Notes: generated by a model from the sequence alone, not told the origin. Shown: positions 1-13,019, numbered from the stretch's first letter. The stretch is 64,000 nucleotides of DNA from Neospora caninum Liverpool (GCF_000208865.1 NC_018386.1:1674001-1738000); one strand, 5' to 3'. Made by a program: numbers and translations.

Positions 1-3000
1 CAGAGTGCCACAACACCGGACAGAGTGTTTGTGTCTTCAGAGCAGAAACCACCGCGTTTCTGTTCTTCTCTACACACAGGCAGAAAGTCGTTCACACGTG
101 ACTCAGCGAAAGGTGCTGGAGGGGGGAAGGGAATGCGACAGGAAGAATTGTAAGCTTTTTTAGAAGGCTGGGGTCCAGATATACACGCATTCGCATAGAG
201 ACATGAATGTGTGCCGAGACTGTCAGGGAAGGAGTGAAATGGCAAGCGTGCAAAAAGCAGATTCAGATGTCGTCTTAGACAGGATGTAGCCGTAGACAGA
301 CGAAAGTGTCAGAAAGTGGACTAGCGGAACTGTATCGATCGATGGGGAGCCGACAACAGTTTTGTAGATGCGACAACGAAATGCATCTCTGGAAGTAAAC
401 AGAGAAATGTACAGAAAAGAGTTGCATAACTAGACCAGATTTGGACGATTTGATGTCGACGGCTGAATGCATAGACGCTTCGTAGGCATTGGGGTGTTCC
501 ACATGTCACGTCGCGGGGGGACGGGAGATATTGTGTAGCTTGTGTTCTCGAAGGTGAAATTAACGGAGACATTATACGTATCATGTCCACCGAGATAAGA
601 ACACCCGAGCCTCTCCATTCCTACCTGATTTCAACGGAAAACTCCTTTGTGCACCCGCCAGTGCAGCATGTCCAGGTCGCCCACTCTTTACAATCACGTA
701 GAGCCCGCACGAAGGCATGTCAGACTTCTTACAAATCGAACACGTCCTCAAATCGGAAGTCCACGTCTTCCGTTGGCGCTAGACTTAGTAGTCTTGTCAC
801 CTATGTCATCGTTGCTTTGCCGCTTCCTTCCGTGTGAAGGAGTGCAAAAACCCACCTCAGTTTTATCGTTCCCCGCATGTTTCGTCATCACCCACGGACT
901 ACACTAAGTGGTGACCAGGGAACGTTTCAGTACCGATGCCTTCCCCCCTTTCACTCGCCAGCTACCCAACTGACGCAAGGCTATAACGCTCCGGAAGACT
1001 TCAACGCACTCGACACGTTCCCAGGAATCTCAGAGAAAGACAGTTACAGCAGAACTGTGCCTTCTTGACTCGGGGACTTGTGCAACTATCACAGTCGGGC
1101 CGGCTCCACCTGTGGTGCATTCGACTTCAAAGCCGTGTTTCTGTTACTGAAGCTGACTCCTTCCGTGTTACTTAGTGCACTACAACTCCCTTAGGTATAA
1201 AAGGGAATGCCCTTCCCCTATGCCACTCGCGGGCCTCTCACTCCTCGTGTAAAAACAAAAGATATGGGCATTGGCGAAGCGACGTTCCCCTTGCGTGCAT
1301 TCTCTGGAAGAAAACGCGAAGACTGTCGGCGTGTGTCTTCTTTATTGACACAGAACAAACCCCACGTGTGTACAACCACAGTTCCTCGACACGGTGTGCG
1401 AATCCCAACGTAGGTCGCACTTTACAAACTGTTCTAAGTCGACTTCCAGTGAAACTGCTAGTAGCCGCCTTTTCTTTTTGACGGTACGTGAACGAACACG
1501 TTCTTTTTGTGTGGTTCTCCAGGTGTTTTCGCTGGCCATGGCCGGCAGATCCTGGCCTCGCATCCAGCTCCCTTCTTGGGGCAGCCCAAGAATGCAGGGA
1601 CTGCGGTTGCTTGGCTGGTACGCGTCTAAGGTGCAGTTCCTACGAGTTCTGCACAAAGAATTCCTCAACTTTCGGAATCGTTCACGAACCACCCTTTCCA
1701 CCGCTGCGCGCGTTCTGCGCTCAAACATGAACTGAACAGCCATGTGTCTACTGTGTGTTTCCACTAGGTTTTCCTGTCCTCCGGCGTACACACCGATCTG
1801 CACATCGCTTCTTCCACTCTCGAGAACTCTACATATGCACAATGGTGTGCCCCTAACAACTCTCAAGTCCATCAACGAGGACCTCCGTGCTGCAAGTGTC
1901 TGCAGGTGTATGTACACCGCCAAGTATTTTGATCGCGTTTTTTCTCCGCCGTTTCGTGTCAATCTGAGGCTGTCTACTGGGTGGTTGCCAGCGCAGCCAG
2001 GATTTTTGCATGCGCGTGTTTGGAGTGTCCAGATGGCCGATAACGGCGTGTATCCCACATGTGGAACGCGTGTGCGAGGTGAACAGGCGAGACGCGTGGG
2101 GAGGTCGTTATTTCCGTGCTGAGCTGATCCGGTCGTCCCTAGATGGAAAGCGGCGTAGCGCGATTCTTGTGGCGGCGGTTCCCTGCGACTTTAGTGGCTT
2201 TCTTGAGAACCTTTCTCTTTCCCTGTCCTTCCTTCTGTGCCGCTGCGCGCTTCACCCGGTCCAAAAACGCGTCCTCTCCTCCGGCTGACTTTTTTTCCTC
2301 GTCCCTGCGGTAAAAGACCTGCCGCGTCTGCTGGTTTCCCTCCGTAGGTTTCGTAAAAGGTACGTCTTCTTACAGAGATTTGCCACGCCTCTTCTTCCGT
2401 TTGCTCGGCGCTCGGCGGACGCGCGGCGCAAACGGTTTTTTATTGCACTTTCCTGCGTCCCCCGTTCGGGCCAGGGAACGCTGATTTCTGGTTAGCATAA
2501 GGAGAGCGCGCGCAGGACAGTGTGCTGTCACCCCGGTATTTCCGCCGCCGCTTCATGCGTGCTTGGAAGAATCTGCAGCATTTTGTGTTTTTCCCGCGGT
2601 TTCGTGCACAAAAACTTTCCCGGGGCTGTGAGAGCCGCCATAAAGGAAGTTCCTTTTCCGTGACCCGTCGCCGTGCGTTCCAGCGGCCGTTTCTGGTCCG
2701 AACAACGGGAATTTCTGTGGCGCTCGGCGACAACCAACACCACCCTGAAAGGTGACGACCGACGTCTTACTCTGTTGCAGGCGCTCTGAAATATGGGTGC
2801 ATTCTCTATTCTACGGAGAAAACTCCAATGGAATTTGGTTTTCACCGCCTGTCTTCTCTCTGGAGCTGTTGTGCCCGTACCTTCACTGTCCATCTCCACT
2901 TCGCCCCCTACTGTACCTCTATCTTTCCCGCGCGCTGTATAGAATGATTTGGTAGTGGCCGTTCCCTTTTTCGCCCCGCTCGCATTTCCTCTCTGGCTTT

Positions 3001-3553
3001 GTGGGATGGTCTCTTTCCAGCGGTCGTTTTTCTCGGCACTGAAACAATCTCTCGGACTGTTGCGTTACGAACTAGTCTTTTTCTATTTCAAGCCCTGTTT
3101 CCTGCGGCCGTCTTGCTCCGCACGTGACATCCGTACACCTACATACTCCACACCGGCACTGACGTATCTCTACGCAGTATTTAACTGTGTGATATTTACT
3201 TGAATTTGCCATCCGATCCTTTTCTACGTGTTTTTCTACGATCTGTGGACACAGCACCTGCAGATAGCCGCCAGGGTGGAGCGCGCGGGGTGTTCCTGCG
3301 GCCCCCCCTTTCACGCCCTCTCAGATGTTTTTCTTTTTTTTTGTGATTTCCTTTTTCACAGCCCCGTATATTTATGTGTGGGTGTTTTGCCTATCTGTGT
3401 CGACTCCGTTCCCAACCTTTGTGCTGAAGTCGCGAAGAAACGCGCATCCGACACCGTCTGCTATAGTGCGCTTCCCCAGAGTCTGTACCGTGTTTCATCG
3501 TGCGTGTCGTGCCTGCTCAGGTTTTGAATTTTGCTTTTCGACCTGTCGAGAAA
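1..3553. other. Left flank, no convincing gene
   Basis: No recognisable protein-coding gene. The longest open stretch (1342-2058, minus) starts with GTG, not ATG, and shows no domain. From about 2150 to 3550 the plus strand is rich in T and C runs, which fits the promoter and long 5' leader of the RNA-binding protein gene that starts at 3554. The left part could hold the untranslated end of a gene outside the window. Confidence 0.5.
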
Positions 3554-6178
3554 ATGGAAGGCGGAGTTGCACAGACCGGCGAGATGGAGAACGGCGCTGC
3601 CGTCGGCGCTCCCCTGGGGGGCTCTTCGCGCCCCACCGGCCACATGGCCCCGCACGTCGAGATCAAGTTGTTTGTCGGTCGCGTGCCGCAGTCGATGGAA
3701 GATGCTGCCTTGCGGCCGATCTTTGAGGAGTTCGGCGAAGTCAAAGAGGCAGTGATTATCCGCGACAAGGCAACGGGCAAGCACAAAAACAGCGCCTTCG
3801 TCAAGATGGGTAAGAGCCACGCAGCAGTCTGCTCCGCCCCCTCAGAGAGAAACACTCAGGATTTGGGATTCTGTGCAAGTTAGACGCTTGATTTTTCCTT
3901 TAAGAAAAGTGTCTTGCTATTTCAAAGGTTGCCGCCCGGTGTAGGTGCGAGTAGGGAAACCCCTGTCACTGGAAACAAAGGGAGGAGAGATCCGTTCTGT
4001 GCATAGGAGAAAAAAGCGAACGTCTGCGTAACTACTCATGGCTTTCTCTCTATAGAGGTGCAAATATACGTTCGATTTTTCTGTGTATTTCCGGTAAGTA
4101 TGCGACTCATCCGCGCCGACACAGACACCCCTGCTTGTGTATCTTTTCTTGTGTTCGAATCGTAAACCCGGAAATCCCCTGCCGACGCACAACTCTATCT
4201 AATATATATTTACGTGCATATGTAGGTCTGTGCGTGTACGTAGATGGAGGTGTGTGTTTCTGGCTCGCGGGAGTGTATGGACGCCTTGCATGCACGTGCA
4301 TTTCTTCTCTGAGGTGTGGTGGGTCTTCAGGCTCGATTGCTGCCGCAGACGCGGCGATTCGGGGGTTGAACAGCACGCGTATTTTGGAACAGAGCATGGG
4401 TCCGATCACCGTCAAATACGCGACGGGTGAGGCCGAGAAGTTGGGGTTTGCCACCTCGTCCTGCGAACCTGGCCAAGACCAGGCGAAACTCTTCATCGGC
4501 TCCATTCCTCGCATGATGACTGAGGACGAAGTTCGCCAGTTCTTCTCCACCTACGGCACAGTCGAGGAAGTTTTCGTCATGAAGGACAACGTCCAAAACA
4601 CTGGCAAGGGTTGCTGCTTCGTCAAGTTCGCCTTCAAGGAGGAGGCGCTGCATGCAGTGCGCACTCTCAGCGGAAAGCACACCTTCGAGGGATGCTCGCG
4701 CCCCGTCGAAGTCCGCTTCGCAGAGTCCAAGGCTGCTCGCCAGCAGCAACTCCTGAACCAACAAGGTACATCCGTTTTCACGAAACCGCACATTTTTACA
4801 TAGATACATATGTATACATATACATACATATACATATATATATATATACATACATGGAACATAGCGCATCACTACCACTACGGTAGAGTTCACATGTATG
4901 CGAGTGTATATATATATATATATGTATTTGCATCTAAAACGTGTCGGTGGATAGATACATGGATGTGAGATGCTTTGGCTGTGCGGCGGGTGCCGTTCCC
5001 GTCTGTCACGGCGTTTCCAGAGATCGTTCCTTTGGCGCACACGCGTTTCCCCGCGGTTTTCCTGTTCGCAGGCATGGGAGGCCCGCAGGGCATGCGGGGA
5101 CCTGGCCGCATGGGGAACATGGCGGGTGGCATGGGCGGCGGCAACATGAACATGGGTGCGCCCGCGATGGGCATGGGCGGCGGTGCGCAGATGGGAGCTC
5201 CGAACAACAGCAACCCGCGCGCCGCTGGCCAGTGGAAGGAGTACTTCACGCAGGACGGCAGACCGTACTACCACAACGAGTACACGAACGTCACGACGTG
5301 GGACCGTCCCCAGGAATTCTATCAACTCCCCCCCGCCCCGCCCCACATGGGCGGCGCTGGCGGAATGGCCGCGGGATCCGGCTCTAACAGCAACGCAGAA
5401 GGTGAGAGGAGAGCGGCAGTGAGATGGGAGAGGGAGAGAGAAAGGGGGCGGCGGGAGCAGGGGGAAATTAGACAATCAGAGAAAGGCAACGACTGAAAGG
5501 CGAGGGAGAGAAGGAAGAGAGGTATTATTAAGGTAGGATAGGTGGGGAGGAGAGTCGTCAGGGGGGGTGGGGGGGGGGACTCGAAAGACAACGTGTGTGA
5601 GGTCGTCGATGGATCGAGACTGTGGAGGGTTGCTGCAGAACTGGGTGGGCGACGCTCCCGAGGGTTTCGAGACAGAAATGCGTTGCAAGAGATCCGAAGA
5701 GTCACAGCACGCACAATATGTGCCCCGTGTGAATGCTGTGTCCTGTCTCTCTCGTGTCCTTTCCTGTGTAGGTCCCCCCGGTGCGAACATTTTTGTGTTC
5801 CACGTCCCGAACGAGTGGACCTACTACGACTTGATGCAGAACTTTGGCGGTTTCGGGAATGTCGTTTCTGCGCGCGTCGCGACGGACCGAACGACTGGCC
5901 GAAACAGGGGCTTCGCTTTCGTCTCCTACGACAACGTGGAGTCGGCCGCGACGGCCGTGAACAACATGAACGGCTTCATGGCAGGTGGAAAGCGCCTGAA
6001 GGTGTCGGTGAAGAAGGGCGAGGAGCAGTACGTCCAGCACCTGCTCCAGCCGCAGAACAACCCGCAAGGCCCGCGGGGAAACGCAGGCAGCGGCATGCAA
6101 CAACAGTGGGGCGGCTACAGCCAAGGCGGCGGTGTGTACGGAGGAAGCGGTGGCCAGCAGCGCTTTACGCCCTACTAG
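3554..6178 (+). CDS. CELF/Bruno-like RNA-binding protein, RRM-RRM-WW-RRM, four exons
   Basis: The frame joins cleanly through four exons: 3554-3809, 4331-4765, 5072-5401 and 5772-6178. Every intron has GT...AG ends and lies in phase 1, each splitting a glycine codon. The 475-residue product has RRM1 at about 38-118 (RNP2-like LFVGRV, RNP1-like KNSAFVKM), RRM2 at about 137-217 ([14 protein letters not shown]), a Met/Gly/Asn-rich linker, a WW domain with tryptophans at about 285 and 307, and RRM3 at about 346-425 ([14 protein letters not shown]). It ends in a Gly/Gln-rich tail. CELF proteins bind GU-rich RNA and act in splicing, translation and decay. A WW domain usually binds proline-rich partners such as splicing factors. 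The start is the first ATG of the frame with AAAATGG context. The gene is convergent with the SRS array. The family call is firm; the exact orthologue is not. Confidence 0.93.
4796..4925. repeat. TA/CATA microsatellites inside intron 2
   Basis: Two AT-rich simple-repeat tracts, about 4796-4856 (alternating TACATA/TATA) and about 4904-4925 (TA run), lie wholly inside the second intron (4766-5071) of the RNA-binding protein gene. They do not affect its reading frame. Confidence 0.85.
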
Positions 6179-7745
6179 ACGTTTTAGAGCTTCCCGTTTC
6201 GGGAAGGTGAAGGAAGACGGATCCTTCCGGATTCCAAGTCTCTAGGGAGGAAAATCTATAGTCTCTCTGCCCCCGGTCGAGGTCTTTGACGCAAAACACC
6301 CGGCGGCACCAGAGCTCTCCCATTCGCGGGAAAGGCCATTGGAAACGTCGAGGAAGGGGGCTGAACAATGGAGAGAGGGAGAATGCACTATTCCGCGTGG
6401 CCGTTGAGTTCACGAGGCCAGGAAGCGAGCCGAAACGCAAAGACAGAGTGGCCTCGACCGCAAGACAGGTTTTGGAACGGGAGATTGACGTGCTCGCGAG
6501 AGGAGGGAGACGCACCGTTTCTGAACGTTTCGCAAAAGCTCACAAGCGACGAAGTGGGTGTCGGGCTTCAGGGAGCGTGGACAGGCACTCCGTCGGGGAG
6601 GTCGTGACTTCGCGTTTTCTCCAAGAGGGCGCACGAGATTGGAGAGGTTGGGGCGGATCCTTCTCTTGGCAGGAACGCGCAAGCGTTCGTGTGGACTCAA
6701 GAACGCCGTTTTCGAGGATCAAGCCTGGAGTCCACGGAGCTGCTGTCTCGAGTGTGAATTCCGGGGTGTGTCGGCGCCTCCGGGCCAGCTAACGCCTCCC
6801 TTGTGGATATGTGCTCCGCAGCGTGAAGGCAGCTCGGGATAGAGCTTTGCATTCGCCAGGAACACAGGCAAAGACAGACGTGTGCAGGCGAAAAAGCCAA
6901 GAGCGAACGGGTAAGCGAGAGAGGCGAACCGCGTGGACACAGCACTGGAGCGGTTGAGGAAAACAGCGGGAAGTTGTTCTGTGTAGACGTTGGACGTGCG
7001 TGTGCCTCACACGACGTGGAGAGCAGGCTTTCCTCTTGCTGTCCTCGGTCCTGGACGGCGGGGCGTTTTTGCGGTCTCTCTTGGCGCGTCCTTCGCGGCG
7101 TTTCTGGGTGTATGGCACACGCAAGTATTTCTTTTTAGGCTCGCTTTCTCGACACTGAGGCTAGGAAATCAGATTTCCTTTGCTCGGGGGGACAGAGACA
7201 CAGGAGTGCGCGGAGGCTGTCGAAGAGCGAACGGCTTCTGCATGTGGCGGAGCGGAGAAAATTGGGAGTCTTTTCGAGACAGTCCTCACGTTTCTTCAAC
7301 TTTTCGATATGGCTTCTTTGAATGGTGCTGGTGAGAACGTGTAACTATTTTCTGTCTGGGATGCATGCTTTGTACTGTCCGGAGCACGTCACACCCCCGC
7401 AGGCGACGGGTAAGAGAAGGTTGCTTCCGTCTCTGTCTCGCAAGCTCAAGCCCGCGTCTGTAGAAAACATGTGGGCAATGTGTTCCCGTGCAAAATATGC
7501 AGTTCGCATCCGGCCACGCGAAAAGGTACACGTGTGGGTTCCTTGTCACTGTCTCGATGTACTCCTCCTTATGGGCGAGGACCGAATTAAGTTCCCTTTT
7601 GCCCTTGGGTCCATCAGCGCAGTGTTTGGCTGCCGCTCTCCCGCGTCTCGATACGACCAATTGGATGTTTTCCACCGTACGTATACATAAGCGTATATAC
7701 ATCATCTATACAGCGCATGGCGTCTGTTGCGATGCTATCCATGCC

Positions 7746-7748
<3 letters not shown>

Positions 7749-7776
<28 letters not shown>
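7749..7776. repeat. (AT)14 microsatellite
   Basis: Fourteen perfect AT dinucleotides in the spacer downstream of the RNA-binding protein gene. Confidence 0.95.
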
Positions 7777-10106
7777 CTTGCTAGTCTTCTCGCAGGTGGC
7801 TGTTCGCTGTATTCCCGATTTTGTCCGTCACTCGCAGAGGTTAACCGTTCCGGTGTACGTACATTGGCGCCCGTAGTGGCCAGTCGATTTTAGTGAAGCG
7901 AGCTCAGGTGTATTCTGACGAGACGTAGGGTAGAGAGTGAATTGCGTCGAAGGCGTTATAGTGTACCTTTATGTCGCGTTCTCTTCTCTCGTTGAGTAGC
8001 AGTTACATTACCTCTCGTGGGGACACATCGAATGCTGCATAATATAGGCAGCGGTGGACATGGTATCAGTTACACAAGTCGCATGTACATACGATCGCGC
8101 GAAGTGGCATGGCACGTGCGCGTGTAGTCAATTCTAATGGAAAATAGATGCTTCCCAACCAAGTCTCGCTCTCGATTCCGCTGCCTGTTACGAGCTGCAC
8201 GTCGTACAACTCTGTCTGCTCCCTCTATCTGACACGATGTGCGCGATGACCGTGCACACTGTCCACTTCAATCACGCGTATCGCTCTCATGAATCTAAAA
8301 GGGAAACAGATTCCGTGTACCGTGGGAATATGTCCTTCGTACACATCCTTGACAGGTATATGAACCACAGATGTACAGTCTCAGTTCCACAAAATGATGG
8401 GGCCTGTGTTTTCCGCAGTGTGTCAATGTACATGGAAGCAGTTGCCAGGAAACAGCGACTTGTCACTCCGCGCTATCTAAGCACACCTGCATGGTTAATA
8501 AGGGCCGATATTGCATTTGCATTATCGTCCGATGCATATCATTTCCAATACATGTAGTTCTTCAGGAAACAGCGACCACCTGTGAACCAGTGTTGGTGCT
8601 ACGCTCCGTTTTGTCACGAACGTCTCTGGCAATGAGGATTCTGCATCGTTCCCGTTGCACCGCAGTGGCGTGTCGGCGTCCCTATACAGACCATCTCCAT
8701 GCACGGTATCGACGAGGTATACATATTTGGAGCGTTTCACAGTTCCCTTTGTCTCCAGAGAGATTGTCCAGATATTTGGCACGATTGACTAGCTGTTCGT
8801 ATCGTTTGTTCATCTGGATGCGGACTCGACAACGACTGGTCAATTTGGCTGCCTTTCTTTCTGGCACGACGCGTATAATTGATCGCTCGGTGGCAGCGGT
8901 TCAACATCGATCGACGAATACGGCACACGCTCAATAGTGAAAAATGACAGGATATTAATCCAGAAAAATTTACGAATAAACGATTTGTAGATGCTTTGGT
9001 AGAGTGAGTCTATATCGAACGGTGAACAACACGGACCAATTGCGTCACCTCAACCGATCACGGCTTGCTCGTTCTCATACACTTTTTTTCATCGCCTTTT
9101 TTAATTGGCAGGCGGTCTCCAGCAAACGGGTCACAATCGACACGGTATAGACCGCAATGCACGCATACAAGATATTCGTTTGATAAGCAGAACACCGGTT
9201 CCTCCTCGCTGGCACCCTTCGGGGCGTGTCGTCGGCGGTTGGTCGCTTCTTCGACACAGTGCGCGGCTTCTTCTCAAAGGAGTTTTTGTGTAATGTTTTT
9301 TAACCTTCGTGACGCTTTTCTCATCTAGTGTGTCACGTCAACCTCTCAGCAACGAAAAACTGTATAGGCACAGAGGCATCTCGATCTGTACACACGAAAT
9401 CCTCTTCAGTACAGCGATCGATTTTTTGGTTAGAGGGGTGGAGGCGTCTGTGGTAGAAGGTACTGAATTTCAAAGTCCTCCTAATGTAGAGGCGCAGTAG
9501 GTTTGTCAGTGTGATCTAACGGTTCTGCAGGAGGTGGACTTACGATTGTAGCTCAATTCGCTCTCCCTCGAGTGGGGACTAACTAGTGTTGCATGTGCGT
9601 ATTTACATAGATGCACACCCACATCAGAACAAGGATATACGCCGCACCGATGACGATCGCGCACACAAGCACTCGGGGAAATAGGGAACCTTTGCCCTCT
9701 GACGACTGGCAACTGTGCGTCACTGATTGCATAGCGTGCACTCACACACAAGCGACTCAATAACTTGGATTTGACGTGGACGGAGTTAGGTGCCTCTCAC
9801 ACCTTTCTGTGAACTGCAGAATTTCTTGGTGCAGTTGCCTTCAGATGGCGTCACCAGGCAATGCCTGTATCAGTTCATCAATATTCCCTGCCGAACATTT
9901 CGGGAAGCGGATTGCCAGAATCCTGTAAGATCATTCAAAATTCGCACCGTGTGCTGTCCACGCTGTTTTTCCACGAACCGTGCACGCCGTCGCTCTACAG
10001 ATTTTCTCTTACGTGTGCTACACGAATTTCATGAGCGCATCGTTTCCACGTTTATGCTTGTACCAAGGCCCACTACAAGTAGACCCTGTCAATACGAAGG
10101 ATGTAA

Positions 10107-10125
10107 TACATCTCGGAGAGGTGTG
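10107..10125 (-). promoter_or_regulatory. Inverted repeat in SRS-1 3' flank
   Basis: Arms TACATCTC and GAGGTGTG around loop GGA, 109 bp past the SRS-1 stop. The left arm matches the A-group copies and the right arm matches the SRS-10 form, so two pairs are T/G mismatches. It looks intermediate between the two forms. Confidence 0.5.
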
Positions 10126-10233
10126 TACAACCTGGCAGGGAACGGGCGGACCCCAAAACAGCGTAGTCAGTGCCAGCGCGGACGACCCGGCAGAGGCTCG
10201 AACTCCGCGTAAAACCCCAAAATCATCAACTGC

Positions 10234-11394
10234 TTACAAGGAACCTGAGAGAAGCCCCGGAAAGAGGGCGGCTCCAGAGGTCGCAGCTATGACATGTGGA
10301 GTGAATGATGCAGAGGAGGTAGAGCTCGACGCCTTGACAGTTACAAGGACACGGCATGCCAACGTCTCGGACACGGACTCAGTGAGGCTCTCTTCCTTTG
10401 TGGGCTTGTTTGCGTTCTGTGTTTTCGGGACACAGCCTAGAAGGAGGCGCTGATCTGCAGGAGGGAAATCGGTCTTCGGGATAGTCAGAGTAGCCTGGGT
10501 TTTGTTTTCTGTATTCGTCCACCAGCTGCTTGCGAAGGTGGGAAGAATATCAGAGTAGTTGTTCTTCGTGCATCCGTCTAAATTGTCTGCTTGGGGGGAG
10601 CAGTATTGAGATGTGTAATCTTCAGGCTGCATGGATCCGTCGCTCCCACAGTCAATGGTGAGAGTGTTCTTGTTTTCTGACATCTCGACTTCCACAGTCG
10701 TTTTGTTGCTGTCCTTGCCGTGTGCACATGTGACAACGTTGTTGTCGTCAACCGAAGAGGGTCTGGCATTCACTTTCACTGTCACTTTGCATGACGGGGT
10801 GGCGCCAGGCCCACTTTTTTGACAGCCGACTATAAATTGTTTGTCTGTACGAGGCAGATCTGTTTCTGCTAGTTGAAGTGTTCGTGTGGTGGCCTGTCCA
10901 CTGTCATCCGACGCTTGTTGCATTTCCCAGGTGATTGGGTGAGATGCACCAAGGAGCTCCTGGAGAGTCACCTTCTTGCCTACAGCGTGGGCCCCAATTT
11001 TGCACGTATCAGATTCGGATACTCGATTGGCATCGTTCGCTTGTCCGTCGCAGACGCTAGTCAATTCGGTAGGCACGAATGTGGGGCTTTCACCTTGACA
11101 TTCAATGGTAGCGGTTAGGGAACTTTTTGAGATCGTCAGTGTCGCTTCACCTCTGGATGGTGAATCCGCATCGTTCAGAGGACATGTTGCAACAGCTTCT
11201 GCGGCCCCTGATTCACCCTGGGTGCCGGTGGCACCTGAAGTCAAACTCCTACGAAGAAGCGCCTCAACCGGCTCGGCAGAAACAGTTCCTCCACCCGAAA
11301 ACAGCAGAACTCCACCCATGCAAACTGCTATCAACTTCCTGGCCTTCGACCTGAACTCTCCACGGCGATGGTGCATTCTGCGAAGTCTCGCCAT
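10234..11394 (-). CDS. SRS-1: SRS (SAG1-related) GPI-anchored surface antigen, B-tail
   Basis: 386 residues in one exon. SRS proteins are GPI-linked coccidian surface antigens involved in host-cell attachment and in engaging host immunity; they have no enzymatic role. Residues 1-20 are basic, 21-40 form the hydrophobic signal core, and LLRRSL follows at about 46-51. D1 cysteines are at 71, 99, 115, 131, 191 and 202; D2 cysteines are at 223, 249, 265, 275, 321 and 347, which is the full six-plus-six pattern. A Ser/Ala stalk and hydrophobic tail ending in SGSL fit GPI attachment. The open frame extends 29 codons further upstream, but the ATG chosen (at 11394) aligns with every paralogue and has the CCATGGCGAGA-type start context. 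It is the last gene of the array, convergent with the RNA-binding protein gene. Its D2 nearly matches SRS-3. Confidence 0.93.
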   Translation of the reverse strand: MARLRRMHHRRGEFRSKARKLIAVCMGGVLLFSGGGTVSAEPVEALLRRSLTSGATGTQGESGAAEAVATCPLNDADSPSRGEATLTISKSSLTATIECQGESPTFVPTELTSVCDGQANDANRVSESDTCKIGAHAVGKKVTLQELLGASHPITWEMQQASDDSGQATTRTLQLAETDLPRTDKQFIVGCQKSGPGATPSCKVTVKVNARPSSVDDNNVVTCAHGKDSNKTTVEVEMSENKNTLTIDCGSDGSMQPEDYTSQYCSPQADNLDGCTKNNYSDILPTFASSWWTNTENKTQATLTIPKTDFPPADQRLLLGCVPKTQNANKPTKEESLTESVSETLACRVLVTVKASSSTSSASFTPHVIAATSGAALFPGLLSGSL

Positions 11395-11535
11395 GGTGCA
11401 GAGTTGAATGAAAAACTGGCGAGCTGCGTAAGGAACAATGCTGGACAATCGAAGGCCACCGTACTCGAAATACGGAAGCACAAGAAAATCTCCATTCCGT
11501 CAATCAAGTCTCAGCACGAAATGCTGGACTGCTTG

Positions 11536-11603
11536 GCGGACACTCATCGGGTCATGAAAATCGAGGAACGGCTCAACCAGCGGGCTCGGGGGGCCGGGCA
11601 CGG
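11536..11603 (-). promoter_or_regulatory. Conserved bipartite upstream element of SRS-1
   Basis: Plus-strand boxes GCGGACACTC (11536) and GCTCGGGGGGCCGGGCAC (from 11584), 142-209 bp upstream of the start codon. The first box has one change from the array consensus GCGGGCACTC. Confidence 0.55.
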
Positions 11604-13000
11604 CGCTGCATGCCGAACTCGGCGGTAAGGTGAGGATTTTCTGAAGAGACAGTTTAAGAGCAGTTGAACACTAGTGAAGATATTGCCTCTACACTTGCAA
11701 TTAAGCGAACAATGAAGACAGAAACGAGAGGGAATCTTTTTACAATGCAACAAACCCCATCCAACCATTGGTCACACTGACTTGTTGTGTTGCAGCTGCA
11801 TTGACAGATTTGTTAGGGGGAAGAGTTGTCTACTTAGCACACTGCCACGACCTCAGCGATACCGTGTACAACACATGAACGATATATTCTTTTGCTTCAA
11901 CGAGAAGACTTATGAGCCGAGCTACATTCGCTGGGCAAGAGGCCAACGTGGCGACGAGGCTCTATTTACCCCTGGACACGATATTTATTTCTTTCCGGGC
12001 TTTGTTCTTACAGAGTGGAAGCACCTCCGTGTGTAGCGGCACTGATGCTTGTTGATTTCGATTGCAGCGAAACATGGTGGTGGGTGAAGCGCTTTTCCGG
12101 AGTCCCGAGACTGATTTGCTGATGTGCAGAACCTGTGATGAAAACCAGATGTGACTTTCTGGACAGAGAAGCCGTGAAGCTGTAAGCGGCGGGACACAGA
12201 CAGCTAGAAACCAGCGAGCCCCTCAAGCAGCGAGAGTCCATCTGATGCCGCCGATGACTGGCTGAAAAGCCCCTGGTTTGTTTCGAAAGGGTTGCATCGT
12301 TGCTTCATGAGGGTGCAGAGTGGAGGTAGCCTTGTCATCTCCACTTTGTGCCTTTCTGCGGCGACGTGGACGAATGATACGTTTTCATATTTGTTTACGT
12401 TCCACTTGGTAATATGTCAACATACGAACTGGTACATGTGTGTGCTTTGATTACATGGGCGAGTGTGAGGTTGTTTTCCGTAGAGATGTGTACAGAGGGG
12501 GTCCAGCTCCGGCGCATTAACTAGTGGCGGAATCGGGTTTTGGCATCTTATCGCGGACTGACACGTTATAGAAGGTTTACCGAAAGAGGCAGGAGTCATG
12601 CAAAGGGAGTCCACGTAAGCGGGAATTGATTCCATGAGTGTTGGTTATGATGATATAGTATGACTACCCCTCCTTCACATGAAGCAGAATACGAGTCCCT
12701 CGCCTCTCATTAATATGCCGCGTGTTCATGAAGTTACGTTCGATCAAGTCATAGAGAAATTATCAATACCAGCACGCAATTTCTTGATGTCCGTAGAGGC
12801 GGAACATTGGGCGATCCTTCTACTACTGGCCAGTGGTAGCAGCACCTGCTATCCACGCCTCTGTCAACACACCATCCGTCCCGTCTGCTTTCCAGTTTGC
12901 TACTGACTTGTGGCACCTCAGACTCACAAATGCAACATTTAGGTGTCCACATAGGAGGAAGCGTCACAACAAGAAGATTCTGTCACTAGGGACGAAGCAA

Positions 13001-13019
13001 TACATCTCAGAGAGATGTA
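13001..13019 (-). promoter_or_regulatory. Perfect inverted repeat in SRS-2 3' flank
   Basis: Arms TACATCTC and GAGATGTA pair perfectly around loop AGA, 113 bp past the stop codon. Confidence 0.6.

Larger units (their letters stand above)
6179..10233. other. Spacer between RNA-binding protein gene and SRS array
   Basis: About 4 kb separating two convergent transcription units. It should contain the 3' UTR of the RNA-binding protein gene on the left and that of SRS-1 on the right. Open frames here are short or start with non-ATG codons, and none shows a recognisable domain. The only clear structures are the AT microsatellite near 7749 and the inverted repeat near 10107. Confidence 0.5.

Noticed and set aside
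1342..2058. Minus-strand open frame of 238 codons in the left flank
   Set aside because: It begins with GTG, has no domain or composition typical of a protein, and lies in promoter/leader-like DNA.
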